Below, one piece after another: positions 35,278 through 44,478 of a stretch of DNA of 64,000 nucleotides (within the stretch, counting starts at the first letter, position 1; each line of letters opens with the position of its first letter). The DNA lies in NCBI GenBank assembly GCA_013289835.1, contig JABCZG010000011.1:1-64000 (forward strand). The letters run 5' to 3'. The stretch comes from Acidobacteriota bacterium. Lineage in GTDB: Bacteria > Acidobacteriota > Terriglobia > Acidiferrales > UBA7541. The notes under the pieces are model-generated. The model had not been told where the DNA came from. It saw only the letters and a program-made list of their open reading frames with translations, and did no database searches. Made by a program: the position numbers and the translations under genes.

Positions 35278-36066
35278 ATGGCGGGTGCGGATTCGAGTCC
35301 GGCAACAGCGGTGGAGCGGGCATTAAATATCCTGGAGGCGGCCGCGCAGCGCCGCGATGGGCTCACGAACTCGGAAATCAGCCGCAAGCTCGCCATACCC
35401 AAGAGTTCCGCGAGTTATATTTTGCGCACGCTGGAGCGGCGCGGCTACCTGCGCCGCGATGCGGAGACGGGGCGATACCGGCTGGGGCTGAAGATTCTGA
35501 GCTTGGGTGGAGACGCGCAGGCCAATCTGGACATTGCCGATGTCTCTCTGCCATTCATGAGAGCGCTGGTGGAAAGGCTTCACTTGACGGTCCATCTTGC
35601 GGTTCTGGATCAGGGCGAAGCCGTGTACATCGAAAAAGTCGAGGCCCCGGGATTTTTCAAGGTGAATACCTGGGTAGGTCGCCGCATGTTTCTGCACTCC
35701 ACGAGCGTGGGAAAATGTCTGTTGGCCTGGCTGCCAAAACACGAAGTGGAAACGCTGGTGAAGCAGCAAGGTTTGAAGAAGCGGACGCCGAAGACCATTA
35801 CGGCCGTGACCAAGCTGCTCGCGGACCTCGAGCACGTAAAACAGTCCGGCTATGCAGTGGACGACGAGGAAAACAGTCTTGGCGCGCGATGCTTGGGCGC
35901 GCCGATTTTTGACGCCATGGGAAACGTAACGGCGGCAATCGGCGCGAGCGGCACACTCACGCAAATGGACGAGGCCAACATGCCGAGAATTATCGAAGCG
36001 CTGAAAGAAACGGGACGGCGCATCACGCGGCAATTGCTGCGGAGCGGGGCGGCAGGAGCCGCTTAG
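35278..36066 (+). CDS. IclR-family transcriptional regulator
   Basis: 262 residues from ATG 35278 (GGGAG six bases upstream; an ATG 12 bp earlier is in frame). N-terminal winged HTH (about 10-75: VERALNILEAAA, LTNSEISRKLAIPKSSASYI) and C-terminal effector domain (about 90-250: VHLAVLDQGEAVYIEKVEAP, SVGKCLLAWLP, ENSLGARCLGAPIFD). IclR-type proteins sense small acids such as glyoxylate or pyruvate. Its divergent position next to aceB, with two matching palindromes between, makes it the probable regulator of the glyoxylate shunt. Repression versus activation cannot be told from sequence. Confidence 0.92.
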   Translation: MAGADSSPATAVERALNILEAAAQRRDGLTNSEISRKLAIPKSSASYILRTLERRGYLRRDAETGRYRLGLKILSLGGDAQANLDIADVSLPFMRALVERLHLTVHLAVLDQGEAVYIEKVEAPGFFKVNTWVGRRMFLHSTSVGKCLLAWLPKHEVETLVKQQGLKKRTPKTITAVTKLLADLEHVKQSGYAVDDEENSLGARCLGAPIFDAMGNVTAAIGASGTLTQMDEANMPRIIEALKETGRRITRQLLRSGAAGAA

Positions 36067-36121
36067 AGTACGGCCCGCGCCAGGCGATTTGGTATCCGCC
36101 GCCGGCGATCCGTTACTCCAC

Positions 36122-36688
36122 CTAGGGAGCGACGATCAGATTGTTCTTCACTGAGAAAACATTGGGAACCTGGCTGGCTCGCAGATTCGCGAGATTCCTG
36201 TCGCTCTCACTGCCCACGGCGCCTTCCAACGTAACGTTGCCGTTGTTGACGATGATATGAATCGGGGGCACCGCCTGAATTGCATAACGAGAGAGGGCGG
36301 CATCGCCGTAGATGGCGCGGTAGACGGCGCGGCGGGTCTGATCGTCCATCGGAGAGACCGGCAGGACCTCGATGTTATTCACCACCGACGCGACGCCTTC
36401 GATGCTCTTCACGGCGGCCTCGGCATCGGACTTCAACGACGGCCGCGTCACCTGCCCGAACAAGGTCACCTTGTCGCCTTCCACCTTGTATGCCAGATTG
36501 TCAAACACCGAGTAGTACGGCAGCATGACCAGCTGATGGCGCACTTCCTTGATTAGTTTTTCCCGATATTTCGTCTCACTGCGTTGTCTCTTTTCATCCT
36601 GCGGCCCGGCGGCCACCGAGTTCGAAAACGGCACGAAGGATGCGATGATCAGCATGGCGGTAAATAGAACTTCAGATTTATTTTTCAT
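36122..36688 (-). CDS. Exported protein with two BON domains
   Basis: 188 residues: a signal peptide (LFTAMLIIASFVPFSNSVAA) then two BON domains, about residues 40-115 (YYSVFDNLAYKVEGDKVTLF) and 118-188 (IHIIVNNGNVTLEGAVGS). BON proteins such as OsmY are periplasmic, bind membrane or other envelope partners and rise under osmotic stress. GGGAGGAAG precedes the ATG. The stop is convergent with the IclR gene, 55 bp apart. Confidence 0.88.
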   Translation of the reverse strand: MKNKSEVLFTAMLIIASFVPFSNSVAAGPQDEKRQRSETKYREKLIKEVRHQLVMLPYYSVFDNLAYKVEGDKVTLFGQVTRPSLKSDAEAAVKSIEGVASVVNNIEVLPVSPMDDQTRRAVYRAIYGDAALSRYAIQAVPPIHIIVNNGNVTLEGAVGSESDRNLANLRASQVPNVFSVKNNLIVAP

Positions 36689-36749
36689 GGCTTCCTCCCA
36701 CTTGTATATTGATTATTTTTGGACCAGTTAGATTAAAGATGCAGAGCAA

Positions 36750-36767
36750 CTGGGAGCACGGTCCCAG
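36750..36767. repeat. Hairpin CTGGGA / TCCCAG
   Basis: Six-base arms (36750-36755, 36762-36767), six-base loop, in the divergent region between the BON and GDPD genes. It is small and could be an operator or a degenerate dispersed palindrome. Confidence 0.3.
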
Positions 36768-36893
36768 GCTGGGCGCGGATGCTAGCATACTTCCTGTGGG
36801 GGTTCTTCAAAGAATGGCAAAGTTGCGCGAGCAGAGAGTTCCGAGCCGGGCCTGCTCCTGGCTGCTGCTGACTGCGGCGGAAGGAGCGGCGTA

Positions 36894-37625
36894 GTGCTGG
36901 TGATTGCACATCGCGGGGCTTCCGGCCACGCGCCGGAGAACACGCTGGCGGCGTTTAAGAAGGCCGTGGCCATGGGCGCCACGTTTATCGAGACCGACTT
37001 GCAGCTTTCGCGCGATGCGCGATTTGTGGCCATTCACGATGCCACGGTGAATCGCACGACGAACGGCCAAGGCGCCGTGCATGACATGACGCTTGCTGAA
37101 TTGCGCCGGCTGGATGCCGGCTCCTGGTTCGGCAGCGAATATGCCGGCGAACGATTACCTACGCTGGAAGAGCTTCTGGAGTTCTCCAAAAAGAACGACA
37201 TCGTGTTCTATCTGGAGCTGAAGCCCGGAGGTTCCTGGGGCGGGGAACATGCGTTGATTGGCGCATTGCGGGAATCGGGAGAAATCCCCCGAGCCGTGGT
37301 GATTTGTTTCGATCCGGCGATCGTCCTGAGTTTACGGAAGATCGAGCCGACGCTGATGACGGGTTTGCTGTATGACGGACAGCTCGATGAGCCGCTGGAG
37401 AAGGCGTTGGAAGTGGGCGCGCGGCAACTCGTTGCGCGCGGCGACTTGGTGACTCCCGCCATGCTTGCCGCGGCGCGAAAGAAAGATCTCCAAGTGGTGT
37501 GCTGGACCGTGAATCATCCCGCGCACATGCGCATGCTGATGGCCGCGGGAGTGGACGGCATCATGAGCGACTACCCGGACCGCCTCGCCGCCGCCGTGAA
37601 AAAAGAGACCGAAATCCTGCCCTGA
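36894..37625 (+). CDS. Glycerophosphodiester phosphodiesterase family protein
   Basis: 243 residues from GTG 36894 (AAGGAG 8 bases upstream). TIM-barrel GDPD: HRGASGHAPENTLAAF with catalytic H6 and metal ligand E15, ETDLQLSRD with HDATVNRT (second His), and ELKPGG. It hydrolyses deacylated phospholipids to glycerol-3-phosphate and an alcohol. No signal peptide, so cytoplasmic (UgpQ-like). No linked glp or ugp genes. Confidence 0.92.
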   Translation: MLVIAHRGASGHAPENTLAAFKKAVAMGATFIETDLQLSRDARFVAIHDATVNRTTNGQGAVHDMTLAELRRLDAGSWFGSEYAGERLPTLEELLEFSKKNDIVFYLELKPGGSWGGEHALIGALRESGEIPRAVVICFDPAIVLSLRKIEPTLMTGLLYDGQLDEPLEKALEVGARQLVARGDLVTPAMLAAARKKDLQVVCWTVNHPAHMRMLMAAGVDGIMSDYPDRLAAAVKKETEILP

Positions 37626-37642
37626 GATTCGAAATCCGCAGA

Positions 37643-38458
37643 TCACAAACCGGTCAGCAGACTTTGGAGCGCGGCGAATTGCGACGCGCTGAGCTGCTCG
37701 GCGCGAGCGTCGGGGCGGAGATTCAGCGAGGCGAGCGCTTCGCGAACTTGGGCGGGTTTGGCGAGCGAGCGCAGGTTGTTCACCAGAGTTTTTCGCTTCA
37801 AGGAAAAACACAATTTCACGAATTTCAAGAAGCGAGCTTCGTCAGAAAGGTGGAGTTTTGCGCGCTCGCCGGGGAGGCGCAGAGTGACGAGGGCGGAAGT
37901 GACTTCCGGCGGCGGGCTGAAGGCGCTGCGAGGAATTTCGAAGACGAATTCGGGGCGCGCGTAGAGCTGCGTGAGCACCGAAAGATAGCCGTAGGCTTTC
38001 GTGCCGGGCTGCGCGGCGAGACGCAGCGCCACTTCAGTTTGAATGACCACGTGTATTTCATCAATGATCTCGGCGAACGAGAAGAGATGTTGGAGGATCG
38101 GCGAGGTGATGTAGTAGGGCAAATTCCCATAGATGCGGACGCGACGACCGGAGGCGATAGCGCCAATGTCGGCTTCGAGGATGTCGCCGGGAATGACGGT
38201 AAGAGCGGGGTATCTCTGCGCAAGGTGGCGAAGTCCACTAAGAAGAGCCGGGTCGAGCTCGATGGCGTGGACCGGGGCGCCAGCAGCGAGAAGATGCTCG
38301 GTCATTTCCCCGTGACCGGCGCCGAGTTCAATCCAGCAATGTTGATCGTCGCGGGGCAGCGGCACGGTGGAGTGCGGCGAAACGCGGATGGCCCGCGCGA
38401 TTTGTTCGCGCCAGTCCAGACTTTCCAGAAAATGCTGGCCGAGGCGTTGTCGTGCCAT
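37643..38458 (-). CDS. rsmA: 16S rRNA dimethyladenosine transferase (KsgA)
   Basis: 271 residues from ATG 38458. It dimethylates A1518 and A1519 of 16S rRNA with SAM. Sequence: QRLGQHFLES near the N-terminus, SAM loop ELGAGHGEMTEHLL (about 44-57), EIDP-equivalent AIELDPALL, catalytic NLPYYI, and the C-terminal small domain with FSLKRKTLVNNLRSL. The start is chosen because MARQRLGQHF is the family N-terminus; an upstream ATG adds an unrelated 13 residues. Confidence 0.95.
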   Translation of the reverse strand: MARQRLGQHFLESLDWREQIARAIRVSPHSTVPLPRDDQHCWIELGAGHGEMTEHLLAAGAPVHAIELDPALLSGLRHLAQRYPALTVIPGDILEADIGAIASGRRVRIYGNLPYYITSPILQHLFSFAEIIDEIHVVIQTEVALRLAAQPGTKAYGYLSVLTQLYARPEFVFEIPRSAFSPPPEVTSALVTLRLPGERAKLHLSDEARFLKFVKLCFSLKRKTLVNNLRSLAKPAQVREALASLNLRPDARAEQLSASQFAALQSLLTGL

Positions 38459-38554
38459 GGGTGCAACAGTGTAGCAAGCGGCAGGCGCGGCTAGCACATT
38501 TGCAGAGAAATCGAAAAGTTGAAGACGGACAGAAGCAGCCTGCGCTAACGTGCA

Positions 38555-38568
38555 GCGGTCCAGACCGC
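38555..38568. repeat. Hairpin GCGGTC / GACCGC with GGCTAACG tail
   Basis: Six-base arms separated by CA between the small basic gene and rsmA. GCGCTAACG also occurs at 38542. It resembles the palindrome at 22.79 kb, which also carries CGCTAACG. Confidence 0.4.
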
Positions 38569-38577
38569 GGCTAACGA

Positions 38578-38700
38578 CTACGGCTTTGGGGCGGGCGGAG
38601 TGCTCACAACACGCGATGGAATCTGCGTTACGAGATGCTTCGGCGCCGGCTTCTTCTTCGGTTTCTTGACTTCGCGTCTTCGTGCGTCTTTGTTTCCCAT
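38578..38700 (-). CDS. Small Lys/Arg-rich protein
   Basis: 40 residues starting MGNKDARRREVKKPKKKPAP, strongly basic and disordered. Small proteins beginning MGNKD-R-R--KKPKK occur in many bacteria as conserved hypothetical genes. The internal ATG at 38700 fits this start. No strong Shine-Dalgarno. It could bind nucleic acid, but that is inference. Confidence 0.45.
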   Translation of the reverse strand: MGNKDARRREVKKPKKKPAPKHLVTQIPSRVVSTPPAPKP

Positions 38701-38814
38701 GCCAAGCAGCTTGCCACAGGTCATAGCATTTGAAAAGCGCCTGAATGGGAAGAGGCGCACCTTGGCCATAAGCGCGTGGAAGAGCATTCTCACCACTGAG
38801 GAGCGGTTCGCTCT

Positions 38815-39252
38815 TTAGGCGCTCAAGTCTTTGGAGAGGACCCAGTCGAGGGCCTCTTCGAGAGTTCGGAAAACGCGTACACCCATTTCACCGAAGTTCT
38901 CTCGGTGGAGCTCGAACATTCGTCCGTACCCATACGCCAGGTCGGTGTTCACGATAATCGCGCGGCGGGATTCAGGAGAGAATATGGTTCTTTGGGCGAG
39001 CTTGCGAATGTCATCGGGCTCCACATCGAACCGCGTGACATGCGTAAGGTCCATGATTTGAGAGAAGCTTGGGTCGAAATCGGGGTCCTGAAGAAGATTG
39101 TCCTGATGCCGCAGGGCGTCGGACATGGTAAATGTGCCTGACCCTGTGGTCATCACCACTCGGCGTTCCTTATCAATCATGTAAAAGGCCGACAAGAGCT
39201 CTGTACTCTCAAGGCGTGAGAACGAAGCGACACGGGTATAGGGTAACCCCAT
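38815..39252 (-). CDS. SpoIIAA/STAS-like hypothetical protein
   Basis: 145 residues. The pattern (MIDKERRVVMTTGSGTFTMS, DPSFSQIMDLTHVTRFDVEP, RRAIIVNTDLAYGYGRMFEL, FRTLEEALDWV) alternates strand and helix as in SpoIIAA/STAS-like folds, which often end in an EEAL-DW helix. No catalytic motif. The first 24 residues may not be translated if the internal ATG (residue 25) is used. It stands alone. Confidence 0.7.
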   Translation of the reverse strand: MGLPYTRVASFSRLESTELLSAFYMIDKERRVVMTTGSGTFTMSDALRHQDNLLQDPDFDPSFSQIMDLTHVTRFDVEPDDIRKLAQRTIFSPESRRAIIVNTDLAYGYGRMFELHRENFGEMGVRVFRTLEEALDWVLSKDLSA

Positions 39253-40083
39253 TTAGCGCTTGATGCATCATCGCGACTTAGTTCGTGCCAGATTGATCAT
39301 TCCAACTGAGTTCGAAGGAAGACCGCACGCTGGCAGCGCCTTGCGATGTCTGAGGTACTCCCGCCCATGAGTGCTTCGCTCCATCCGTGCGCGGATTTCG
39401 GGAAACGAAGATGAGATGTTTGAAATATGCCTGGCGGACACGCGGACAACTGAATTTAGCTGGGTATTTGAACCCGAGCATGAGTTGTAGCCAGTCTTAG
39501 CGAGCGAAACCTGGTTCGCTCTATACTAGCCTTCCTGAATTGTCTCGCATCTTCCAGCAGATAAAAGGGATAGCCGGCAAATCCGGCCGAGCCGCGCGCG
39601 CATCTTGTAGGTAGTGACGCTGCGCTACGAATCGTTTCCGGAGATTTACGTCAGAACGCCAGCAACTTCCGCCCTTCGAAGGGGTTAGTTCAAATCGCGG
39701 GACGACTCGCAATAACACGCCGCGATGAAACATTTAAGACTCCAATGACACTACATTCACAAACGTTCCTTATCCTGGTTGAAGCTATCGGCAGCGGCGG
39801 CCAGAACGAACGGAGGGCCGGCCATGCACCCTATCGCATCTCCATCCAGGAGAATGAACTCGCGCGTTGAAGCGTGGGGAGACGTGTGGGTCTATTGGCA
39901 ATGCAGCGGAACCGATTTTGGTTCCCGAAGGGCAAATTCGGGCCGACGCCGTGGTGCGCCATGCAAGGCCTGGAATCGGATTGGGGCTAAAATTTACAGC
40001 GGTAAGCGAGCAAGATCGCCCGCAACTGGCGTTACTCTTGATGAGACTCCGCGGGAAGCGGCAGCCCGCTGATAAATCGTGAT
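39253..40083. other. 831-bp region without an intact gene
   Basis: The first 520 bp show only short frames with no protein character. The last 310 bp hold a decayed PilZ-like gene, listed separately. Confidence 0.45.
39770..40082 (+). pseudogene. Remnant of a PilZ-domain gene
   Basis: The frame from about 39867 encodes AAEPILVPEGQIRADAVVRH followed by ARPGIGLGLKFTAVSEQDRP, closely patterned on the second half of a PilZ domain (strand, then 'G-G-G--F---S--DR'). Its first half, in another frame upstream (QNERRAGHAPYRISIQ, the RRxxR-like start), is separated by a stop and frameshift. PilZ domains bind c-di-GMP; this copy looks inactivated. The reading is by pattern only. Confidence 0.45.
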
Positions 40084-40356
40084 TCAGATTTCAGGAGCGA
40101 GGATTTCGACCGCATCTTTCGAACGGCGCACCGGCACAAATTCGAACTCGACTAGATCCCTCCAGTGGCTCGCCCACTCTTCCAACAAACGCGCATTTTC
40201 GCACTCCATCAACTGGAAGCAGCGATCAAAATTTGTCTCCACCCAACTTTCCACGTAGGCAAGGCCGTCGGGAGCCATTCTCCCTTTTTCGCGGAAGCGC
40301 CGATAGACCGCTTTCGCATCCCGGTTCTTGAATCGTTCAACGACCATGTAGAGCAT
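40084..40356 (-). CDS. DUF3303 family protein
   Basis: 90 residues from the ATG at 40356, beginning MLYMVVERFKNRDAKAVYRR, the family signature, with later MAPDGLAYVESWVETNFDRC and CFQLMECENARLLEEW. A ferredoxin-like dimeric alpha/beta-barrel fold is likely; function unknown. The frame is open further upstream, but the added residues do not fit the family. It is divergent from a GNAT gene. Confidence 0.85.
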   Translation of the reverse strand: MLYMVVERFKNRDAKAVYRRFREKGRMAPDGLAYVESWVETNFDRCFQLMECENARLLEEWASHWRDLVEFEFVPVRRSKDAVEILAPEI

Positions 40357-40466
40357 CGCAGAGCACCATTCTTCCTTCCTATAGATAGTTGGGCCGCTTG
40401 AATTCTCTGGCAGCGATCCGCGACGCGGCGATAGAATCCTCAATCGGGCCTCCCCGTCAAATCATT

Positions 40467-41051
40467 ATGCAAGCAGCGATTCATCTTCGTCTCGCCGTCC
40501 CTGAAGACGTCCGGGTTCTCCGCGAACTGATCGCTGCGTCGGTCCGCGGTTTGCAGACCGAGGACTATACCCCGGCGCAGATGGAAGGCGCGCTCGAAAC
40601 CGTTTTCGGTGTGGACAGCCAGCTCATCGCCGATGGTACCTACATCGTGGCCGAGACTGCGCCCGAGATTCTAGAGCGAGCAAATGAAACAAGTGTGGGA
40701 CGGGCGCCGGTGATTGTCGGGTGCGGCGGCTGGAGTAAACGCAAAACACTCTATGGAGGCGACCGCTGGACGGGCAGGGAAGACGCGCTTCTTGACCCAA
40801 AGCGAGACGCCGCAAAGATCCGCGCTTTCTTTATTCATCCAGAATGGGCGCGTCGCGGTATCGGCAGCATGATCTTGAAAGCCTGTGAGGATGCGGCCAG
40901 AGCGGCAGGGTTTACGCGCTACGAGATGGGCGCGACATTGACGGGGGCCAAGCTCTTCCGCATCAGAGGCTATGTTGCCGTGAAGCCTATCTCAATCCCT
41001 CTGCTGAACGGCGAGTCGCTTCCCGTCATCCACATGGAGAAACAAGCCTAG
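40467..41051 (+). CDS. GNAT family N-acetyltransferase
   Basis: 194 residues from ATG 40467. Strand-helix pattern of GNAT: IHLRLAVPEDVRVLRELIAA at the N-terminus, central VIVGCGGWSKRKTLYGGDR, acetyl-CoA loop FFIHPEWARRGIGSMILKAC (about residues 133-152), C-terminal GAKLFRIRGYVAVK. The substrate is unknown. The next gene is convergent. Confidence 0.9.
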   Translation: MQAAIHLRLAVPEDVRVLRELIAASVRGLQTEDYTPAQMEGALETVFGVDSQLIADGTYIVAETAPEILERANETSVGRAPVIVGCGGWSKRKTLYGGDRWTGREDALLDPKRDAAKIRAFFIHPEWARRGIGSMILKACEDAARAAGFTRYEMGATLTGAKLFRIRGYVAVKPISIPLLNGESLPVIHMEKQA

Positions 41052-41114
41052 GACAGCATCCACAAGCCTTCGCCGTTGGCACGCCCGGACTCCATCACAA
41101 CAAATGGACGAGCG

Positions 41115-43409
41115 TCAATGCCAGGGGATAGGGGCCAGGAGCTCCCATTCACGCCCCATATTATTGTCGGTGATCACCCGTTCCCGCCCGTAGTTCGCGC
41201 GCAAGGACGCGTCGCTCTCCAGGCCCAGCTGCTCCGGCGGAAGATTGACGCTGTTCGCGAACTGCAAGTATTCCGCGAGCGTATGCTGAGCCAAAACGTT
41301 CGAAGGATCAAACAGGTAGCGATTGTCGATTTTGTATTGGCGGAGAATGTCGATCCAGCGCGACGCGTCGAGTTGCACCGGCGAATCGCTCACCAGCATA
41401 AAATTGACGACGCGTAAACCGTATGGAAACACGTGCAGAGCGGTGGAAATCGCTTCCGCGGATTCGGTGGTATTGAAGTAGTAGATCCCTCCGGCGTTCA
41501 AGTGGCTGCGGACCAACTTCAAAAACTCAACGGACAGAAGTCCGGTGCTGTGATCGCGCCAGAAGTAGGTGCTGTTGCAGACGATAGCGTCGTAGTGAGC
41601 GTCGGGGTGCGCGACGAGCCAGCGCCGGCCATCGTCGATATAGATGTGCACCTTTGGATTTTGAAGGAGCGAACGCACTACGGGATACTGCGGGATGAGT
41701 TGCAGATAGCCGGGGTTAATTTCAACAACGTCCAGCGATTCGAGCTGCGGATGATTGGCGAAGACTTGTCCCCAGGAGCCGGAGGCAAGGCCAATCATGA
41801 GCATGCGTTTGGGAGCAGGATGGACGGCGCTGAGAATAAGAGCGCGAAGAATGATGTTGGTATCGTGACTCGGGTCGATTCGAAAATGCCCGTCGTAAAC
41901 GCCGCCGCCAAACACAGCGTCTTCCTTGGTGACGGAAATTACGCCATTGCGGTTTTCCACCACATGCGTGAAAGCAGTCCCCGCCTTCATCCGGTTTCCA
42001 AACGTTAATTTTTCATAGAGCGAGTCAAAACCGGGGGATGCCAACGGAACAGCGACGAGCGCGGCCACAAATAACAAGGCCGCCCATGCCGGCGGGAATC
42101 GCGATCCCTGCCGGGCGAGTAAGAAGACCATTCCCCCCGTCAGCACCGTCAGGAGGCCAAGCGCGAGCGAAATCTGGCGGAGTCCAAAGTGCTGCATGAG
42201 AATGAAGCCGATGCCTAAACTCCCTAGAACGGATCCCAGAATATTTGCGACATAGATCATGCTTACGCCGCTGCCGGCCTTCTCATCCGCGGAAACAGAA
42301 AGCTGACACACCAGTGGAAGAACCGAACCAAGCATCGCCGCAGTTAGAAAAAACGCGGGCGCGGAAGCTAGAAATGGAATCCCGTGAAACCGTGCGGTGG
42401 CGACCAGCCCTGGCAAGTACGCCGAAATTCCTCCCGACAAAAGCAGCAGCGCGCCGATAAATCGCACAATCGTTCGGGGCGGGACGTTCTGCGTCAGCTT
42501 CTCCGACAGATAGGAGCCCGCCGCTACACCCGCAAGAAAAGTGGCGAGCAAAAGAGCAAAGGCCGGTGCGCGGTCCGCGGAGGCCATCGAGAAAACCCGA
42601 AACCAGGCAATCTCAAACCCCAGAGCAAGGAACCCGGAAAGTCCGGCAAGCAGCATAGCCACTGGCAGCTTGATGGGCAGCTCGACAGCTGCCGCCTTCG
42701 TCGGTGTAACCGCCTGGTTGCCAGTGGCCACTGACGGACGGCGAGCGTACAGATACGCGGTGGCGCCGACCAGGGTGTTGAGGCAAGCGGCGATGGAGAC
42801 TGAGCCGGATTGGCCGAACTCGCGAAGCAAATAAACCGCACAAATAAAACACGCGATGGCAGACCCAAGAGTATTCACAAAGTAGAGGCGAGAAACCGAC
42901 GCACCGACGCGGCCCGACCGCCGCACGAGATGTTCAACTAGGATAGGCAGCGTCGCGCCCATCAACATCGTCGGCACAAGCAGCAGCGCAAAACTGAATA
43001 GGATGACGGAGGGCAGATTGACGCCGGCCGTGTAGGCAGCAGCCCAGCTAAAAACGCGGAGAGAGGAAAGCCCGAAAATGGCGATGCCCAGCTCTGCCAG
43101 GCCAAACATCAAAATCGCATGCCGGGGGAAGCGCGCCGAAAGCCAGCCGCCGGCGAGGTTCCCTAGACCCAGTCCCAGCATGAAGGCGCTGACCACGACC
43201 GCCACCGATTCCGCGTTTACGCCATAAATGGCGAACAATGCGCGTTGCCAGACAATCTGGTAAATCAGCGCCGGCATTCCGGAAAGGAGAAAGAGCGCGC
43301 TGAGCAGCAGGTTTTCCCATTTCTTTTCGCTGCGGTCAAAGTAAAAGCTAGCCGCCACAAAGAGCAGCAAATCGAAGAGCAGAAGCCAAAGAACGGGACT
43401 CGTGACCAT
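41115..43409 (-). CDS. MFS-like membrane protein fused to a spermidine-synthase-like domain
   Basis: 764 residues from the ATG at 43409 (CCGGAGAATC upstream). About 13-14 membrane segments fill residues 1-495 and a SpeE-like domain follows (about 510-730: MLMIGLASGSWGQVFANHP, VVEINPGYLQLIPQYP, YIDDGRRWLVAHPD). The catalytic Asp of true spermidine synthases is replaced: YDAIVCNSTYFWRDH. The second domain is at the C-terminus, unlike the protein at 9.6-12.1 kb in which it is central. A polyamine role is doubtful. Fused MFS-SpeE proteins are common in Acidobacteria but uncharacterised. Confidence 0.8.
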   Translation of the reverse strand: MVTSPVLWLLLFDLLLFVAASFYFDRSEKKWENLLLSALFLLSGMPALIYQIVWQRALFAIYGVNAESVAVVVSAFMLGLGLGNLAGGWLSARFPRHAILMFGLAELGIAIFGLSSLRVFSWAAAYTAGVNLPSVILFSFALLLVPTMLMGATLPILVEHLVRRSGRVGASVSRLYFVNTLGSAIACFICAVYLLREFGQSGSVSIAACLNTLVGATAYLYARRPSVATGNQAVTPTKAAAVELPIKLPVAMLLAGLSGFLALGFEIAWFRVFSMASADRAPAFALLLATFLAGVAAGSYLSEKLTQNVPPRTIVRFIGALLLLSGGISAYLPGLVATARFHGIPFLASAPAFFLTAAMLGSVLPLVCQLSVSADEKAGSGVSMIYVANILGSVLGSLGIGFILMQHFGLRQISLALGLLTVLTGGMVFLLARQGSRFPPAWAALLFVAALVAVPLASPGFDSLYEKLTFGNRMKAGTAFTHVVENRNGVISVTKEDAVFGGGVYDGHFRIDPSHDTNIILRALILSAVHPAPKRMLMIGLASGSWGQVFANHPQLESLDVVEINPGYLQLIPQYPVVRSLLQNPKVHIYIDDGRRWLVAHPDAHYDAIVCNSTYFWRDHSTGLLSVEFLKLVRSHLNAGGIYYFNTTESAEAISTALHVFPYGLRVVNFMLVSDSPVQLDASRWIDILRQYKIDNRYLFDPSNVLAQHTLAEYLQFANSVNLPPEQLGLESDASLRANYGRERVITDNNMGREWELLAPIPWH

Positions 43410-43621
43410 GATTCTCCGGAGACGGCACGCTGTGGACTTACCAAAAGGATTATGGCGGCATCCGGCTCGCCGGTGGCGTGCAGCGCGTTGAGTTTTGTCC
43501 AATCATGTATTGCCTTTCCGGGATTGCTTCAGCATTCCTCTCCGCATTGTATGAACTCCAGACGGCGTTCGAATGCTTCCGTGGAATGCATAACCTTCAG
43601 ACAGAAGATGGCCGCGCTAGG

Positions 43622-43627
43622 TATAAT
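43622..43627 (+). promoter_or_regulatory. TATAAT box eight bases before the YihY start codon
   Basis: TATAAT followed by GCCCGGCG and ATG (43636). Expected initiation falls at about 43634, leaving almost no leader. No consensus -35 or ribosome binding site is visible. Confidence 0.45.
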
Positions 43628-43635
43628 GCCCGGCG

Positions 43636-44478
43636 ATGAAATCATCGCTTGGTTTACATCGGCGGGCGTATCGGATGTTCGCGCGGGTATTTCCGCGCTG
43701 CAGCATGATTTCGCAAGCGATCGCGTACAACCTGTTCCTCGCATTCTTCCCGACGTTGCTGGTAGCCGTGGCACTGGCGACGAGCCGCATCGGTGGGAAA
43801 ACCAGCTTGTTCGACCTGATCAAGGACCTCACCGAGTTTCTGCCGCCGGGAAGCCAGGCTATCGTTTCGGAGTTTTTGGTGAGGCGCGGCCTGGACGCCT
43901 GGAAGCTCGCTGCACTCGGCTGGACGGGCATGCTGCTGGCTGGCTCGCAAGTCATGAAGCTGGTGATGGAAGGAATTCACATCATCTACGACGACAAAGA
44001 GCCGCTCGGATTTCTGCACCGCCAAATCCGCGGGCTGATGCTTCTGCTTGTGACCATGGCTCCGCTGCTGGCCGCCGCGATTCTCGGCGTCCTGGGCAGG
44101 CCTCTCCGCCATTGGCTCGGCCGTGAAATCGGCACGCGCATTCTTCCGGACGGCTGGTGGACCTTTTTCTTTCCAGCGGCGGCAATGGTGCTGGCCATGC
44201 TTGCGCTGACGGTCATTTATCGCGTGGCGCGCCCGCGGGAAGACAGCCTGCGCAACGTGCTTCCCGGAGCGATGATAGCCACGTTGCTCTGGTGGCTGGT
44301 GGACGTAGTCTTCGGAGTTTATGTTCGGCGCGTGCCGTACGGCATAGTCTATGGGGGATTGGCGGCGGTGATCGGCTTGATTATCTGGATGCAGCTTTCC
44401 GCGATAATTATTTTCCTGGGCGCCGCGTGGAACGCTGAGCTGGCGGACAGCCGAAAGGCAGCGCAAGCCCGTGGGTGA
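43636..44478 (+). CDS. YihY/BrkB (UPF0761) family membrane protein
   Basis: 280 residues with six membrane helices. Family features: AIAYNLFLAFFPTLLVAVAL in helix 1-2, ALGWTGMLLAGSQVMKLVME, and the final YGIVYGGLAAVIGLIIWMQL with AIIIFLGAAWNAEL. Formerly called RNase BN, the family is now only described as inner-membrane proteins of unknown transport role. Its end overlaps the next gene by 8 bp, hinting at coupling. Confidence 0.92.
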   Translation: MKSSLGLHRRAYRMFARVFPRCSMISQAIAYNLFLAFFPTLLVAVALATSRIGGKTSLFDLIKDLTEFLPPGSQAIVSEFLVRRGLDAWKLAALGWTGMLLAGSQVMKLVMEGIHIIYDDKEPLGFLHRQIRGLMLLLVTMAPLLAAAILGVLGRPLRHWLGREIGTRILPDGWWTFFFPAAAMVLAMLALTVIYRVARPREDSLRNVLPGAMIATLLWWLVDVVFGVYVRRVPYGIVYGGLAAVIGLIIWMQLSAIIIFLGAAWNAELADSRKAAQARG

